A stretch of DNA of 64,000 nt from positions 73,723 to 137,722 of the forward strand of contig CABRZR010000005.1 in NCBI GenBank assembly GCA_902475535.1, given 5' to 3'. The stretch is from QAMH01 sp900556425 (GTDB lineage: Bacteria; Actinomycetota; Coriobacteriia; Coriobacteriales; QAMH01). Positions 38,008-46,624 of the stretch are shown piece after piece. A program made the position numbers and the translations under genes. Under the pieces are notes generated by a model. That model was not told where the DNA came from and searched no databases. It saw nothing but the letters and a program-made list of their open reading frames with translations. Numbering within the stretch: position 1 is the first letter of the stretch; each line of letters begins with the position of its first letter.

Positions 38008-41000
38008 TTATGCGCCTTTGACCTCATCGTCAGGCAGAATGGGGCGATTGAACCTCTCGAGTAGCTCCTGCGCATCGGATTTGAGCGCCCAGCTCTTGAA
38101 TGCCTTGAAGGTGTCGAGCTCCTCGAGGCCCTCACGATAGCGCACGGACTCCTCGAGTTCCATATGCCCCGGATTGGGAACGAGCGTGATATAGCGTGCG
38201 ACGCTCGCGCCGCTCGTCTCGATGAAGCCAAGCTCGCGAAAGACGGAGATGCCGCAAGACACGCTCGACTCGTCGAGCTTGACGCGCCTGTCGAGCTTCA
38301 TGGCACGCCCGGCGAGCTCGTGGTTGGTACAGGAGAAGCCGGCCTCCCCCCGTTTGGCCGCCTCTTGGGAAAGCTCGCGCAAGACACGGTAGAGAATGAC
38401 GAGGGCCTCGCGTGATGGCGCGCCGGACTCGAGGATGTTCTCGTTGATGCGAGCGTCCCCGTAGCCGAAGAGCAGGTGAATCGTCGCATCACGCCCATCA
38501 CGGCCCGCTCGCCCGGACATCTGGTTGAACTCGATGTCGTTGAAGGGAAGATGATAGAGCACGACATGCTCTATATCGGGAATGTCGATGCCCTCGCCGA
38601 AGGCGCTCGTGGATATGATGCAGCGCAGCTCGCCGCTCCTGAAGGCATCCTCTATGGCCTTTCGGTCTGCCTTTGACAGGCCTGCATTATAGAAGCCGAC
38701 ATATGGGGCGAGCGCGGGCAGACGATGACGCAACATGCGCGTAAGCGAGAGTGACTGATCGCGCGAATTGACATATGCGACGCATTTCTCCCCGTTTGCG
38801 ACGATGCCCGCGAGATACTGCTCGCGATTGCGGATGTCACGGCGATCGTCGATCTTGAGATTCTCGCGCACCGTCGGATCGAGGATGAGCTCCTCGATAG
38901 AGAGCACCCGGCATATGGTCTGGGACTCGTCCGTACCGGCAGTGGCCGTGACGGCAAGCACGAGGGGGTTGCCGAGCGCATCGAGCGTGGTGGCAAGCCC
39001 GGCATACGCGCTACGATTGCCCGCACGTGCGAGGGCGACGTGATGGGCCTCGTCCACGACGACGAAGCCGATGCGCCCGGATTGGGCGAAGCGATCGGCA
39101 TGGATGGCAAGGAACTCCGGCGTGGTGAGCACGCAGTTGACGCGCCCTTGCGCCAGGCCTGCGTAGACGTCCTTGCGCACTTCCTCGGAACTCTCGCCCG
39201 TAAGCACGGATACGACGAGGCCGAACTGCGCAAAGACCTCCTGCAGATGAAATGCCTGATCTGCCACGAGGGCGCGCAAGGGGTAGATGAAGATGCTCGC
39301 CTTGCCCTCGAGAAGCGCCGTGCGGGCTGCATGCAAGTGGAAGATGAGGGACTTGCCGCGCCCCGTCGCCATGATGGCGAGCGTATTGCGTCCACGGGAA
39401 AGCGCATCGAGCGCGCGGGCCTGTGCCTCATGCAGCTCATGGTTGCCGATGAGCGCCGTACGCAGGGAATCCTCGAGCTCGGAGGGGGAAAGCGCCTGCC
39501 AACGCTCGCGCGCCTCGTCGAGTGAAGGGCCGGCGTCACCGGCAGGCTCCTTCAGGTCGAGGTCAACGCGCCGCACGACGATGTTCACGCCGTAGCTCCT
39601 GGTGGTCGCACCCGGATCGCGCACGCCGAGAGGACCGGGAGAGCGCATGTCGGCGTTCGCATCGAGCGGGCCGCCCGTCAGGGCGCTCACAGCCGCGTCA
39701 TAGGCAATGCCGGAATCCATGGCGGGGGCAAGCTGCTTGGCGAGATGTTTGTTGAGGTAACCGAGTTGCGTGCCGTCGAGCAAGGTCACGGCAATGGCGT
39801 TGGCATCGTATTCATTACGCGCATCGCGCCTGAGGGCAAGCTCGACACCTGCCTCGAGCCCGGCGAGGACATCCTGGCGGTTCTCGTAGCTCACGCCCAC
39901 GACCTTGGTGTTGAAACGCGCCACCTGAGTGATGCCCGCGTAATCGCCCGTCTCGCATATCTCGTCTTGTGCAAGAAAAAGTTCGTCGATGCGCGCGGAC
40001 ATGTCCGTCTGCGAAGGCAGGTGAGAACTCAAGAGTATGTTCTTCGTCATGAGCTTGGGGTTCTTGCGACCGCGATACTCGTCGACAAGCGGCTCGAAGA
40101 CGACATCGCATATCGCGTTGCAATCGACGAGCTCTTGAATGTTATCTGGCCCAAAGTAGATGCCGGGCACTTGCGCAATGCCGTCGCTTGCGTTGAAGCG
40201 GAAGTGATTGGCTTGCTTGCCGACTGCGGCACGGTCTTCGAGAAAGACATCGTGCAGGGCGAGCAGTGGCGTCGGGTTGCCGTTGCCGCAGGGCTGCAGC
40301 AGCTCGAGCTCGCTAAATTGCTCGACCGTGCACTCCTCGACGCACGCGATGGTGTCGACATGGATGCCGGCATCAGGTGCCTCTTGCCGCATCTCGAGCA
40401 CTTGGCTGCAAAGGCGCTGACGTAGCTCGTCGAGCTTGTTGGCAGGAAGCGTGATACCGATGGCCGCCGCATGACCGCCGAACTTCTCAAATAGGTCGGA
40501 GCATGTGCTGGCAAGCTCGAAGAGGTTGATATCGCCATAGGTACGTCCCGAGCCGCGGGCCTGTCCGTCCTCGATCGAGAAGATGATGACGGGCTTCTTC
40601 TTGGCTCGCGCGATACGCGAGGCGACGATGCCCTTGACGCCCTCGTGCCAACCTTCACCGGCAGCCACGATGACCGCGTCATCGGAACCAGCTCCAGCGA
40701 GCTGCTCCTCGACCTGAAGGTTGAGCTCGCCTTCCGTCTGACGGCGAAGGTCGTTGATTTGCTCGAGCTCGGCCGCGATGCGCTGGGCCTGCTCGAGCTC
40801 ATCGCACATGAGCAGATCGTAGGCAATCGTTGCCTCCTGCATACGGCCAGCGGCATTGAGGCGCGGGATGAGCGAGAACGAGAGGCGCGTGGCGGTGAGC
40901 GCGTCTGGCTCGACATTGCAAGCAGCGGAAAGTGCCAGGAGACCGACGCGCGTTGCGTTGCGCATACGCGCAAGACCATGGGCAACGAGCGCGCGATTCT

Positions 41001-41727
41001 CACCCAGAAGCGGCATGAGATCGGCGATGGTGCCGAGTGCGGCAAGGTCCGTAAGCTCGAGCCAGAGCTCGGGCTGGCCCATGCGCTCGCCCAGCAGGCA
41101 GAAGAGCTTGAGGGCGACGCCTGCCCCGGCGAGGTCGCGCGAGGGGCAGTCCGGGTCGAGCTTGGGGTCCGTCATGGGAACGCCGACGGGGACCGCGTCG
41201 CCCGGCTCGTGATGATCGGTAATGCAGACCTCGACCCCGCGCTCGAGCAGAGCCTCGACCTCGTGAGCACAGGAGATACCGCAATCGACCGTCATGATGA
41301 GATCTGGCTCGTATGCCATGCCGCGCTCGATTGCCGCATCCGAGAGCGCATAGCCCTCCTCGTAGCGATGCGGGATGAGACCTTGCGCTTGTGCACCGAG
41401 CGCGCGTAGCGCACGCACCGAGATGGCCGTTGCCGTGATGCCGTCTACGTCGAAGTCGCCGAACACGAGTATGCGCTTGCCAGACTCAATGGCAGTTTGC
41501 AGACAATTCGCGACCTCCAGCATGCCGGGTATGCACGTAGGGTCAGCCCAATCACGCTCGAGCGAGGGAGAGAGAAACTCGCGCACGCGCTCGGGCGTAT
41601 CGAAACCGCGTGCGACGAGGACGCGCGAAACGAGCGGACCGATCGCGCACGTGGTTGCAACGTTGGCCACCGCTGCCTCGTCGACGGACCGTGCTACCAG
41701 AGTGTTATGTTGATCGAATCCGCTCAT
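38008..41727 (-). CDS. recJ: RecJ exonuclease - HIRAN - SF2 helicase (RecQ-like) fusion
   Basis: The protein has about 1239 residues, twice the usual RecJ. Residues 1-575 are RecJ: DHH motifs DFDVDG (91-96) and ITDHHEP (about 169-175), and the DHHA1 motif GGHAAAIG (417-424). Residues about 604-725 look like a HIRAN domain (RFNTKVVGVSYENR; RDARNEYDANAIAV; LGYLNKHLA). Residues about 760-1230 are a superfamily 2 helicase: GRGKS (789-793), DEAH (892-895), AVTATA (925-930), QMSGRAGRDGR (1069-1079), followed by a winged-helix-like end. Start ATG 41727 overlaps the stop of a 10-codon leader ORF. Exonuclease plus helicase in one chain would couple unwinding to 5'-end resection. Confidence 0.9.
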   Translation of the reverse strand: MSGFDQHNTLVARSVDEAAVANVATTCAIGPLVSRVLVARGFDTPERVREFLSPSLERDWADPTCIPGMLEVANCLQTAIESGKRILVFGDFDVDGITATAISVRALRALGAQAQGLIPHRYEEGYALSDAAIERGMAYEPDLIMTVDCGISCAHEVEALLERGVEVCITDHHEPGDAVPVGVPMTDPKLDPDCPSRDLAGAGVALKLFCLLGERMGQPELWLELTDLAALGTIADLMPLLGENRALVAHGLARMRNATRVGLLALSAACNVEPDALTATRLSFSLIPRLNAAGRMQEATIAYDLLMCDELEQAQRIAAELEQINDLRRQTEGELNLQVEEQLAGAGSDDAVIVAAGEGWHEGVKGIVASRIARAKKKPVIIFSIEDGQARGSGRTYGDINLFELASTCSDLFEKFGGHAAAIGITLPANKLDELRQRLCSQVLEMRQEAPDAGIHVDTIACVEECTVEQFSELELLQPCGNGNPTPLLALHDVFLEDRAAVGKQANHFRFNASDGIAQVPGIYFGPDNIQELVDCNAICDVVFEPLVDEYRGRKNPKLMTKNILLSSHLPSQTDMSARIDELFLAQDEICETGDYAGITQVARFNTKVVGVSYENRQDVLAGLEAGVELALRRDARNEYDANAIAVTLLDGTQLGYLNKHLAKQLAPAMDSGIAYDAAVSALTGGPLDANADMRSPGPLGVRDPGATTRSYGVNIVVRRVDLDLKEPAGDAGPSLDEARERWQALSPSELEDSLRTALIGNHELHEAQARALDALSRGRNTLAIMATGRGKSLIFHLHAARTALLEGKASIFIYPLRALVADQAFHLQEVFAQFGLVVSVLTGESSEEVRKDVYAGLAQGRVNCVLTTPEFLAIHADRFAQSGRIGFVVVDEAHHVALARAGNRSAYAGLATTLDALGNPLVLAVTATAGTDESQTICRVLSIEELILDPTVRENLKIDDRRDIRNREQYLAGIVANGEKCVAYVNSRDQSLSLTRMLRHRLPALAPYVGFYNAGLSKADRKAIEDAFRSGELRCIISTSAFGEGIDIPDIEHVVLYHLPFNDIEFNQMSGRAGRDGRDATIHLLFGYGDARINENILESGAPSREALVILYRVLRELSQEAAKRGEAGFSCTNHELAGRAMKLDRRVKLDESSVSCGISVFRELGFIETSGASVARYITLVPNPGHMELEESVRYREGLEELDTFKAFKSWALKSDAQELLERFNRPILPDDEVKGA

Positions 41728-41756
41728 GCTGAGATTCTCGCACGGGGTTGAGACAT
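41724..41756 (-). CDS. 10-codon leader ORF, translationally coupled to recJ fusion
   Basis: A strong ribosome binding site GGGAGG lies 7 nt before ATG 41756. The reading frame encodes MSQPRARISA and its TGA overlaps the recJ ATG as ATGA. The recJ fusion has no convincing ribosome binding site of its own, so ribosomes probably reach it by termination-reinitiation. The peptide itself may have no function. Confidence 0.6.
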   Translation of the reverse strand: MSQPRARISA

Positions 41757-41791
41757 GGTTTTTCCTCCCGGCTTCTTCCCTGTTCAAATGC

Positions 41792-41821
41792 AAAAAGGCG
41801 AGCCGCACATGACGGCCCGCC
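41792..41821 (-). terminator. intrinsic terminator after secF
   Basis: On the minus strand GGCGGGCCG and CGGCTCGCC form a 9-bp stem (one G-U) with a 7-nt loop, followed by TTTTT. It separates the secDF transcript from recJ. Confidence 0.8.
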
Positions 41822-41861
41822 CTGGTAGTTCATGCACCGAAAAGACGAGTGGTCATGACCG

Positions 41862-43514
41862 TTAGTCCCGGCGGCCCTCCCCTTCGTCTGCATCCGTGGC
41901 GTACCCATACGAGAAGCTCGTCGTCGTGATGACATCGCCATCTTGATCGGAGCGTTTCTCGGCCGAGTAGTGACCACTTGCGTGCTCGGGCTCCTCCGCC
42001 AGCTCCTCGGATTGCTCGATAATCTCCTCATCTACCCCGACTTCGGTTTCCTCGTCAGGCTCTGCAGCCTCAGCAGACACGGTCTCTTCGACGACTTCTT
42101 CGTCGATTTCCTCAACGGCTTCCATGGGAGCATCTTGCGCGGCGTCTACCTGTGACTCGACGCCAGTAGACGTGGCGGGCTGTTTCTCATCGTCAGCCTC
42201 TGTCGCTTTCTCGGCAGGCGTTTCGGCAGCCTTGGCCTCCTCCGCCTCGACAGCGAGTCTATCAGGCGCAAACTCCTCGTCGAGGGCAGCCTCGGCGTCT
42301 TTCTCGGCCTGCTTGAGCTCGTCATGCGCCTGATCGGCCTTGCGCTTGGTCGTCTTGGCGATGTCATGCTCGCCCCGTGCGGCCTCGCGCTGGGCCTCCT
42401 TCTCCTCCTGCTTGATCTTGGCAGCGGCTTCTCGCTCTTCCTGCTTGAGCTTTGCGCGCTCCTCCTTCTCGACCTTGAGCTTGGCAGCCGTCTCCTTGCG
42501 TGCTTCGATCATCATCTGCTTGGTGAACGGCGATTGCACGACCTCGTAGGGGTACTTGTTCTCGAGGCGGGCGTAGGCGGGCTCCTTCGCCTTCCACTTG
42601 GTGTAGATGGGGGCCGAAATGGCCAGCGTCGAGTACACGCCGACGATCATGCCGCAGAACATCGCGAAGGCGAAGTCGACAAGCGTGTCGGTGCCGATGA
42701 TCAGCATGAACAAAACGGGGATGACCGAGGTGATCGACGTGTTGATGGTACGCACGATGACCTCGTTGAGCGAGCGATTGGCGCAGGTAAGGAGGCTGCA
42801 CTTCATCTGCGGCGAAGCGTTCCTGCTGATGCGGTGGAACACGACGACGGTATCGTAGAGCGAGTAGCCGATGATGGCCAGCAGGGCCGCGATAACGTCG
42901 GAGGTGATTTCCATATGGAAGAACAGACCGGCCCAGGCATAGATGCCGAGCACGACGATCATGTCGTGGAACAGGCAGATAAGCGCAACGACGCCCATGC
43001 GCGGCTCGCGATAGCGAATGGCTATGACGGCCAAGATGCCAAGGCACGAGAGGAAGAACGCCAGGATGGAGCTCCAGATGACCGATGCGCCCCAGCTTGC
43101 GCCGATGGTCTCGATCTCGACCGTCCCCTCGTCAAGACCAAGGGTCTCCTCGACGTGACCCATGATCTCGCTCGCGTTGGTCGACACGGTGTCGGTCGTC
43201 TTGACAATGTAGCCGTTGCCACCGGACATGCTCGCGGCCGTCTGGATCGACGAGATCTGCGTCTCGTAGCCAAGCTCGCTTGCCGCCGTGGCAAACGCGT
43301 CCTTTATCTGGTCTTCCGTGACGTCACCGGCGTCGTTGATCTGGATGGAGGTGCCACCCGAGAACTCGGTGCCGAGCGTGAGGGGCGCACCCGTGAGCAC
43401 CGTGCTGACGATAAAACCGACGATGGCCAGTGCGATCAGGACACCGGAAAGCCTGAAGCCATACTTCCAGAGCCTGACGAAGTCGATTTTGGTATGAGGT
43501 CTCAACGAGTACAT
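41862..43514 (-). CDS. secF: protein translocase subunit SecF with long charged C-terminal extension
   Basis: SecF works with SecD to pull exported proteins through SecYEG using the proton gradient. The N-terminus has FRLSGVLIALAIVGF, the periplasmic loop, and then DTVVVFHRISRN and NTSITSVIPVLF, the D4-D6 motifs. After the sixth helix (about residue 315) there are some 235 further residues: first a Lys/Glu-rich coiled coil, then a strongly acidic stretch (EEIDEEVVEETV; EEIIEQSEELAEEPEHAS). Usual SecF is about 300-330 residues. It starts one base before the end of secD. Confidence 0.94.
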   Translation of the reverse strand: MYSLRPHTKIDFVRLWKYGFRLSGVLIALAIVGFIVSTVLTGAPLTLGTEFSGGTSIQINDAGDVTEDQIKDAFATAASELGYETQISSIQTAASMSGGNGYIVKTTDTVSTNASEIMGHVEETLGLDEGTVEIETIGASWGASVIWSSILAFFLSCLGILAVIAIRYREPRMGVVALICLFHDMIVVLGIYAWAGLFFHMEITSDVIAALLAIIGYSLYDTVVVFHRISRNASPQMKCSLLTCANRSLNEVIVRTINTSITSVIPVLFMLIIGTDTLVDFAFAMFCGMIVGVYSTLAISAPIYTKWKAKEPAYARLENKYPYEVVQSPFTKQMMIEARKETAAKLKVEKEERAKLKQEEREAAAKIKQEEKEAQREAARGEHDIAKTTKRKADQAHDELKQAEKDAEAALDEEFAPDRLAVEAEEAKAAETPAEKATEADDEKQPATSTGVESQVDAAQDAPMEAVEEIDEEVVEETVSAEAAEPDEETEVGVDEEIIEQSEELAEEPEHASGHYSAEKRSDQDGDVITTTSFSYGYATDADEGEGRRD

Positions 43515-45344
43515 TTACATCGCCTCCTTCACGACGTATTCGCCCTCGTTGACGTCATCGACAATCCCCCAGAACGCAGGATGGCGATCGATGACGCGCG
43601 GACCGAGAACACGCATGATGGGGCCGCTGAACAGTGCCATGACGATAAGGTCGCAGATGATGCCGAGGGCCAGCGTGAGGCCGAAGCCGCGAACGTCACC
43701 CATGGCGAAGAAGTAGAGGATGAGTGCCGAGACGAGGGTTACCACGTCGGCATCAAGCGAGGTGAAGATGCCTTCCTTGACGCCCGCGGTTGCCGCCGTC
43801 TTGACCGATTTGCCCTCGCGTATCTGCTCGTGGAAACACTCCATGATAAGAATCGAGGAGTCGGCGGACATGCCTATGTTGACGATGATGCCCGCAATGC
43901 CAGGCAAGGTAAGCGAGAACCATCCCACCTGGGAGAGCAGGGCAAGCAAGCCGAGATACACGACGGACATGAGAAATATGGAAGCTGCGGGCAAAAGGCC
44001 AAGCCCCTTGTAGAAGATGAGAAGCCACACCACGACAAGCGCGATGCCGATGAGGGCTGCGAGTATGCCCGACCACAGCGCCTGCTGGCCGAGTGTGGGA
44101 CCGACCGTCGAGGCTTGTTCGATGGAGAGCGAAACGGGCAGCGAGCCGGAATCGATGATGGTCTTGAGGGCGTTTGCCTCCTCGACGGTGTAATTGCCGG
44201 TAATCTGCACCTGACCGTTGGTGATGGCAGACTGGACCGCCGGGGCCGACTCGACGACGCCGTCGAGCAGAATCGCGATCTTGCCGTTAGTGCTCACGAG
44301 CTGGCGGGTCACCGAGGCAAACTCGGAGGTACCCGTCGCGTCAAGCTGGAGATTGACGGCGTACTCGGCCGATGCCTGCGGACGATCGACCGTAACGTTC
44401 TCGACGTTCTCGCCCGTCATGAACGGCGTATACGAGACGCCCTCTTTCTTGAGGTTCATGCCCGTGAGACCCTGGTTGATGTAGTTGCGCACCGTCTCGT
44501 CGGTAATGGTGGAGACATCCACGAACTCCAGGACACCCTGGCTACTCAACGTATCGAGGATGGCCTGGGAATTCTCGGCCGCGCCTGGAACCTGCACGAG
44601 GAAGGCATCGCTGCCCTGCTGCTGAATGGTCGCGGCAGCGGCACCGGATGCGTTGACGCGGTTGGAGATGACAAGCTGTGTCTGTTCCATCTGCTCGGCG
44701 GTGATGGGCGAGCCATCAGTGGTCGATGCCTTAAGATTGACCGAAACGCCACCTTGGATGTCCAGACCCATCGTGATCTTGTCTTGCGGCGGGTACAGTG
44801 CGATTGCCGAGGCAATGGCAAGGATGATTATGAGGACGAGGCAGGCAAGGCTCTTGCTATTGCGCTTTGACTTGGACGCACCGGCCTTCTTCTGCTTCGC
44901 AAGGGCCTGACGCCGCTCGAGATCGGCGTATTCACGCTGACGGCGCTTGCGCTCCACGCTCGAGATGCCGTTCTTCTTCTGGGCTTCGCGCTCGTCTATC
45001 TTTGCCTTGGAACGTGCGGCTGCGGCGCCTCGGCGCTCCGAGCGCTTGCGCTGCTTCTCCATCTCGCGCTTGCCGCGCTCCTTGAGCTTTTCGGCCTCCT
45101 TGCGCTTCTTCTCCTGATAGACGGGGTCATTCTCGCGAGCGACCTGCTTGGAGCGCTCCTCTGCCGCGCGTTTGCGAGCGGCCTCGGCCGCCTTGCGGTA
45201 GCGCTCGACATCCCGCTCCTGCTTTGCCCGCTCCTTGGCACGCTTCTTGGCGGCCTTTTCGCGCTCCTTTGCGCGCTTTTGCTTCTCGATGTCCGATTCG
45301 GCCTTCTTGCCTGAGCCGCCTGCGGACGACTTGCGTTGCGCCAT
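43515..45344 (-). CDS. secD: protein translocase subunit SecD with basic N-terminal extension
   Basis: The conserved part begins at the first helix (about residue 166, LACLVLIIILAIASAIAL), followed by LGLDIQGGV-like GLDIQGGVSVNL, the large periplasmic domain, and ADSSILIMECFHE with helices 2-6. The first 165 residues are an unusual extension made almost wholly of Lys, Arg, Glu and Ala (KRAKEREKAAKKRAKERAK), predicted coiled coil in the cytoplasm. This positive region is opposite in charge to the SecF tail. Start ATG 45344 has GGAG 8 nt upstream. Confidence 0.94.
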   Translation of the reverse strand: MAQRKSSAGGSGKKAESDIEKQKRAKEREKAAKKRAKERAKQERDVERYRKAAEAARKRAAEERSKQVARENDPVYQEKKRKEAEKLKERGKREMEKQRKRSERRGAAAARSKAKIDEREAQKKNGISSVERKRRQREYADLERRQALAKQKKAGASKSKRNSKSLACLVLIIILAIASAIALYPPQDKITMGLDIQGGVSVNLKASTTDGSPITAEQMEQTQLVISNRVNASGAAAATIQQQGSDAFLVQVPGAAENSQAILDTLSSQGVLEFVDVSTITDETVRNYINQGLTGMNLKKEGVSYTPFMTGENVENVTVDRPQASAEYAVNLQLDATGTSEFASVTRQLVSTNGKIAILLDGVVESAPAVQSAITNGQVQITGNYTVEEANALKTIIDSGSLPVSLSIEQASTVGPTLGQQALWSGILAALIGIALVVVWLLIFYKGLGLLPAASIFLMSVVYLGLLALLSQVGWFSLTLPGIAGIIVNIGMSADSSILIMECFHEQIREGKSVKTAATAGVKEGIFTSLDADVVTLVSALILYFFAMGDVRGFGLTLALGIICDLIVMALFSGPIMRVLGPRVIDRHPAFWGIVDDVNEGEYVVKEAM

Positions 45345-45443
45345 TAAAGACTCCTGTACGTTCGATGCAAGTTTCCTCGGTGTATATGGTGTGCGCAGGC
45401 TCGTAATACGTGCACACGGGCCATACGCGCATGACCCAATATT

Positions 45444-46061
45444 CTACAACAGTGATTGTTGCTCTGCGAGTATGTTGCCCAGAAAGCTCCGGCGGTGGAT
45501 ACTGCTCGCTCCGTGCTCCTTGAGCGCGGCAATGTGTGCGGCAGAACCATAGCCCTTGTTGCTCTCGAAGCCGTATGCCGGATAATCCTGGGCATACGTG
45601 CACATGAGTTTGTCGCGCGCGACCTTCGCGGCGATGCTCGCCGCTGCGATGCAGGCGATCTTTCCATCGCCCTTGAAAACGCAAAGCTCTGCCTCGTGGA
45701 TGTGCACGGGATTGCCGTCGATGAGCACGGTGGCGATATCGTCACCGTTGCCACGGGCGGCAAGATCGCTTTTGCACGCCGCGAGCGCGCGAACCATCGC
45801 GACGCGCAGGGATGCGGTCATGCCGCAGGCGTCAATCTCCTCGGGCTCGACGCGTGCGATGCCCACGCCAAGGGCCAGCTCGTCGATTTGCGCGGCAAGT
45901 TCCTCACGCCGCTTGGGCGAGAGCTTCTTCGAATCATCGAGCCCCACGATCTGCGGCTCATCGGGAAGGGCCACGCAGGCAACGACAAGGGGACCGGCCA
46001 ACGCTCCCCTGCCCACCTCGTCAATGCCGACGACGATGCCTTCGGGCGCAAGCTCGCGCAT
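45444..46061 (-). CDS. rnhB: ribonuclease HII
   Basis: RnhB removes RNA primers and misinserted ribonucleotides. The DEVGRG motif (GIDEVGRGALAGPL) opens the protein and the second and third acid motifs (GLDDSKKLSP; DNPVHIH region; AASIAAKVARDK) follow. The open frame upstream of ATG 46061 continues into rplS with homology-like sequence (LTKQEREELRRVHTAELYSY) but has no ATG, GTG or TTG, so I cannot extend the start. Length is 205 residues. Confidence 0.93.
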   Translation of the reverse strand: MRELAPEGIVVGIDEVGRGALAGPLVVACVALPDEPQIVGLDDSKKLSPKRREELAAQIDELALGVGIARVEPEEIDACGMTASLRVAMVRALAACKSDLAARGNGDDIATVLIDGNPVHIHEAELCVFKGDGKIACIAAASIAAKVARDKLMCTYAQDYPAYGFESNKGYGSAAHIAALKEHGASSIHRRSFLGNILAEQQSLL

Positions 46062-46126
46062 ATAAGAATAGAGCTCCGCGGTATGTACCCTGCGGAGCTC
46101 TTCGCGTTCTTGTTTGGTGAGGCCGA

Positions 46127-46468
46127 TTAGAAGCCCTTTTCGCGCAGACGGGCGGCCTTGCCGACCTTGTCGCGCAGATAGTAGAGCTTGGCACGACGTA
46201 CGGCACCATGACGAACGACCTCGATCTTCTCGATCTTGGGAGAATGCACGGGGAAGGTACGCTCGACGCCTACGCCGAAGGACACCTTGCGGACCGTGAA
46301 GGTCTCGCGGTTGGAGGAACCATGACGACGAATGACGTCGCCCTCGAACACCTGGATGCGCTCGCGGTTGCCCTCTTTGATGCGGTAGTGAACCTTTACA
46401 TGGGAGCCCGGGAAGAACTCGGGAATCTCCTTGATCTGCTGCTGCTCGATTGCGCGGATGTAGTCCAT
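46127..46468 (-). CDS. rplS: 50S ribosomal protein L19
   Basis: L19 lies at the 30S-50S interface. The sequence contains FFPGSHVKVHYRIKEGNRERIQVFEGDVIRR, RETFTVRKVSFGVGVERTFP, and the C-terminal RRAKLYYLRDKVGKAARL, all standard. Length is 113 residues. Confidence 0.98.
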   Translation of the reverse strand: MDYIRAIEQQQIKEIPEFFPGSHVKVHYRIKEGNRERIQVFEGDVIRRHGSSNRETFTVRKVSFGVGVERTFPVHSPKIEKIEVVRHGAVRRAKLYYLRDKVGKAARLREKGF

Positions 46469-46581
46469 TGTCTGATCCTTTTTCTCATCGTGCCATTCGT
46501 TTCACGTGCAGGCCTATCCTCACGGAGGAAACGACGCGAAGAGACAGAATACAGCAACGAAGCTCGAAGGGCAATCACAAA

Positions 46582-46624
46582 TTTGAGATGAGACAGTTGC
46601 TCAGGGACGCTGTCTCATCTCAAA
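46582..46624 (-). repeat. 15-bp inverted repeat at the end of priA
   Basis: TTTGAGATGAGACAG (46582-46596) and its exact complement (46610-46624) flank a 13-nt loop. The stop codon of priA (46620-46622) lies inside one arm. On the minus strand the stem is followed by TTTGTGATT, so it may serve as the priA terminator. Confidence 0.65.

Noticed and set aside
42324..44870. 848-codon open frame on the plus strand
   Set aside because: It is antisense to secF and secD and shows no family motif or start signals.
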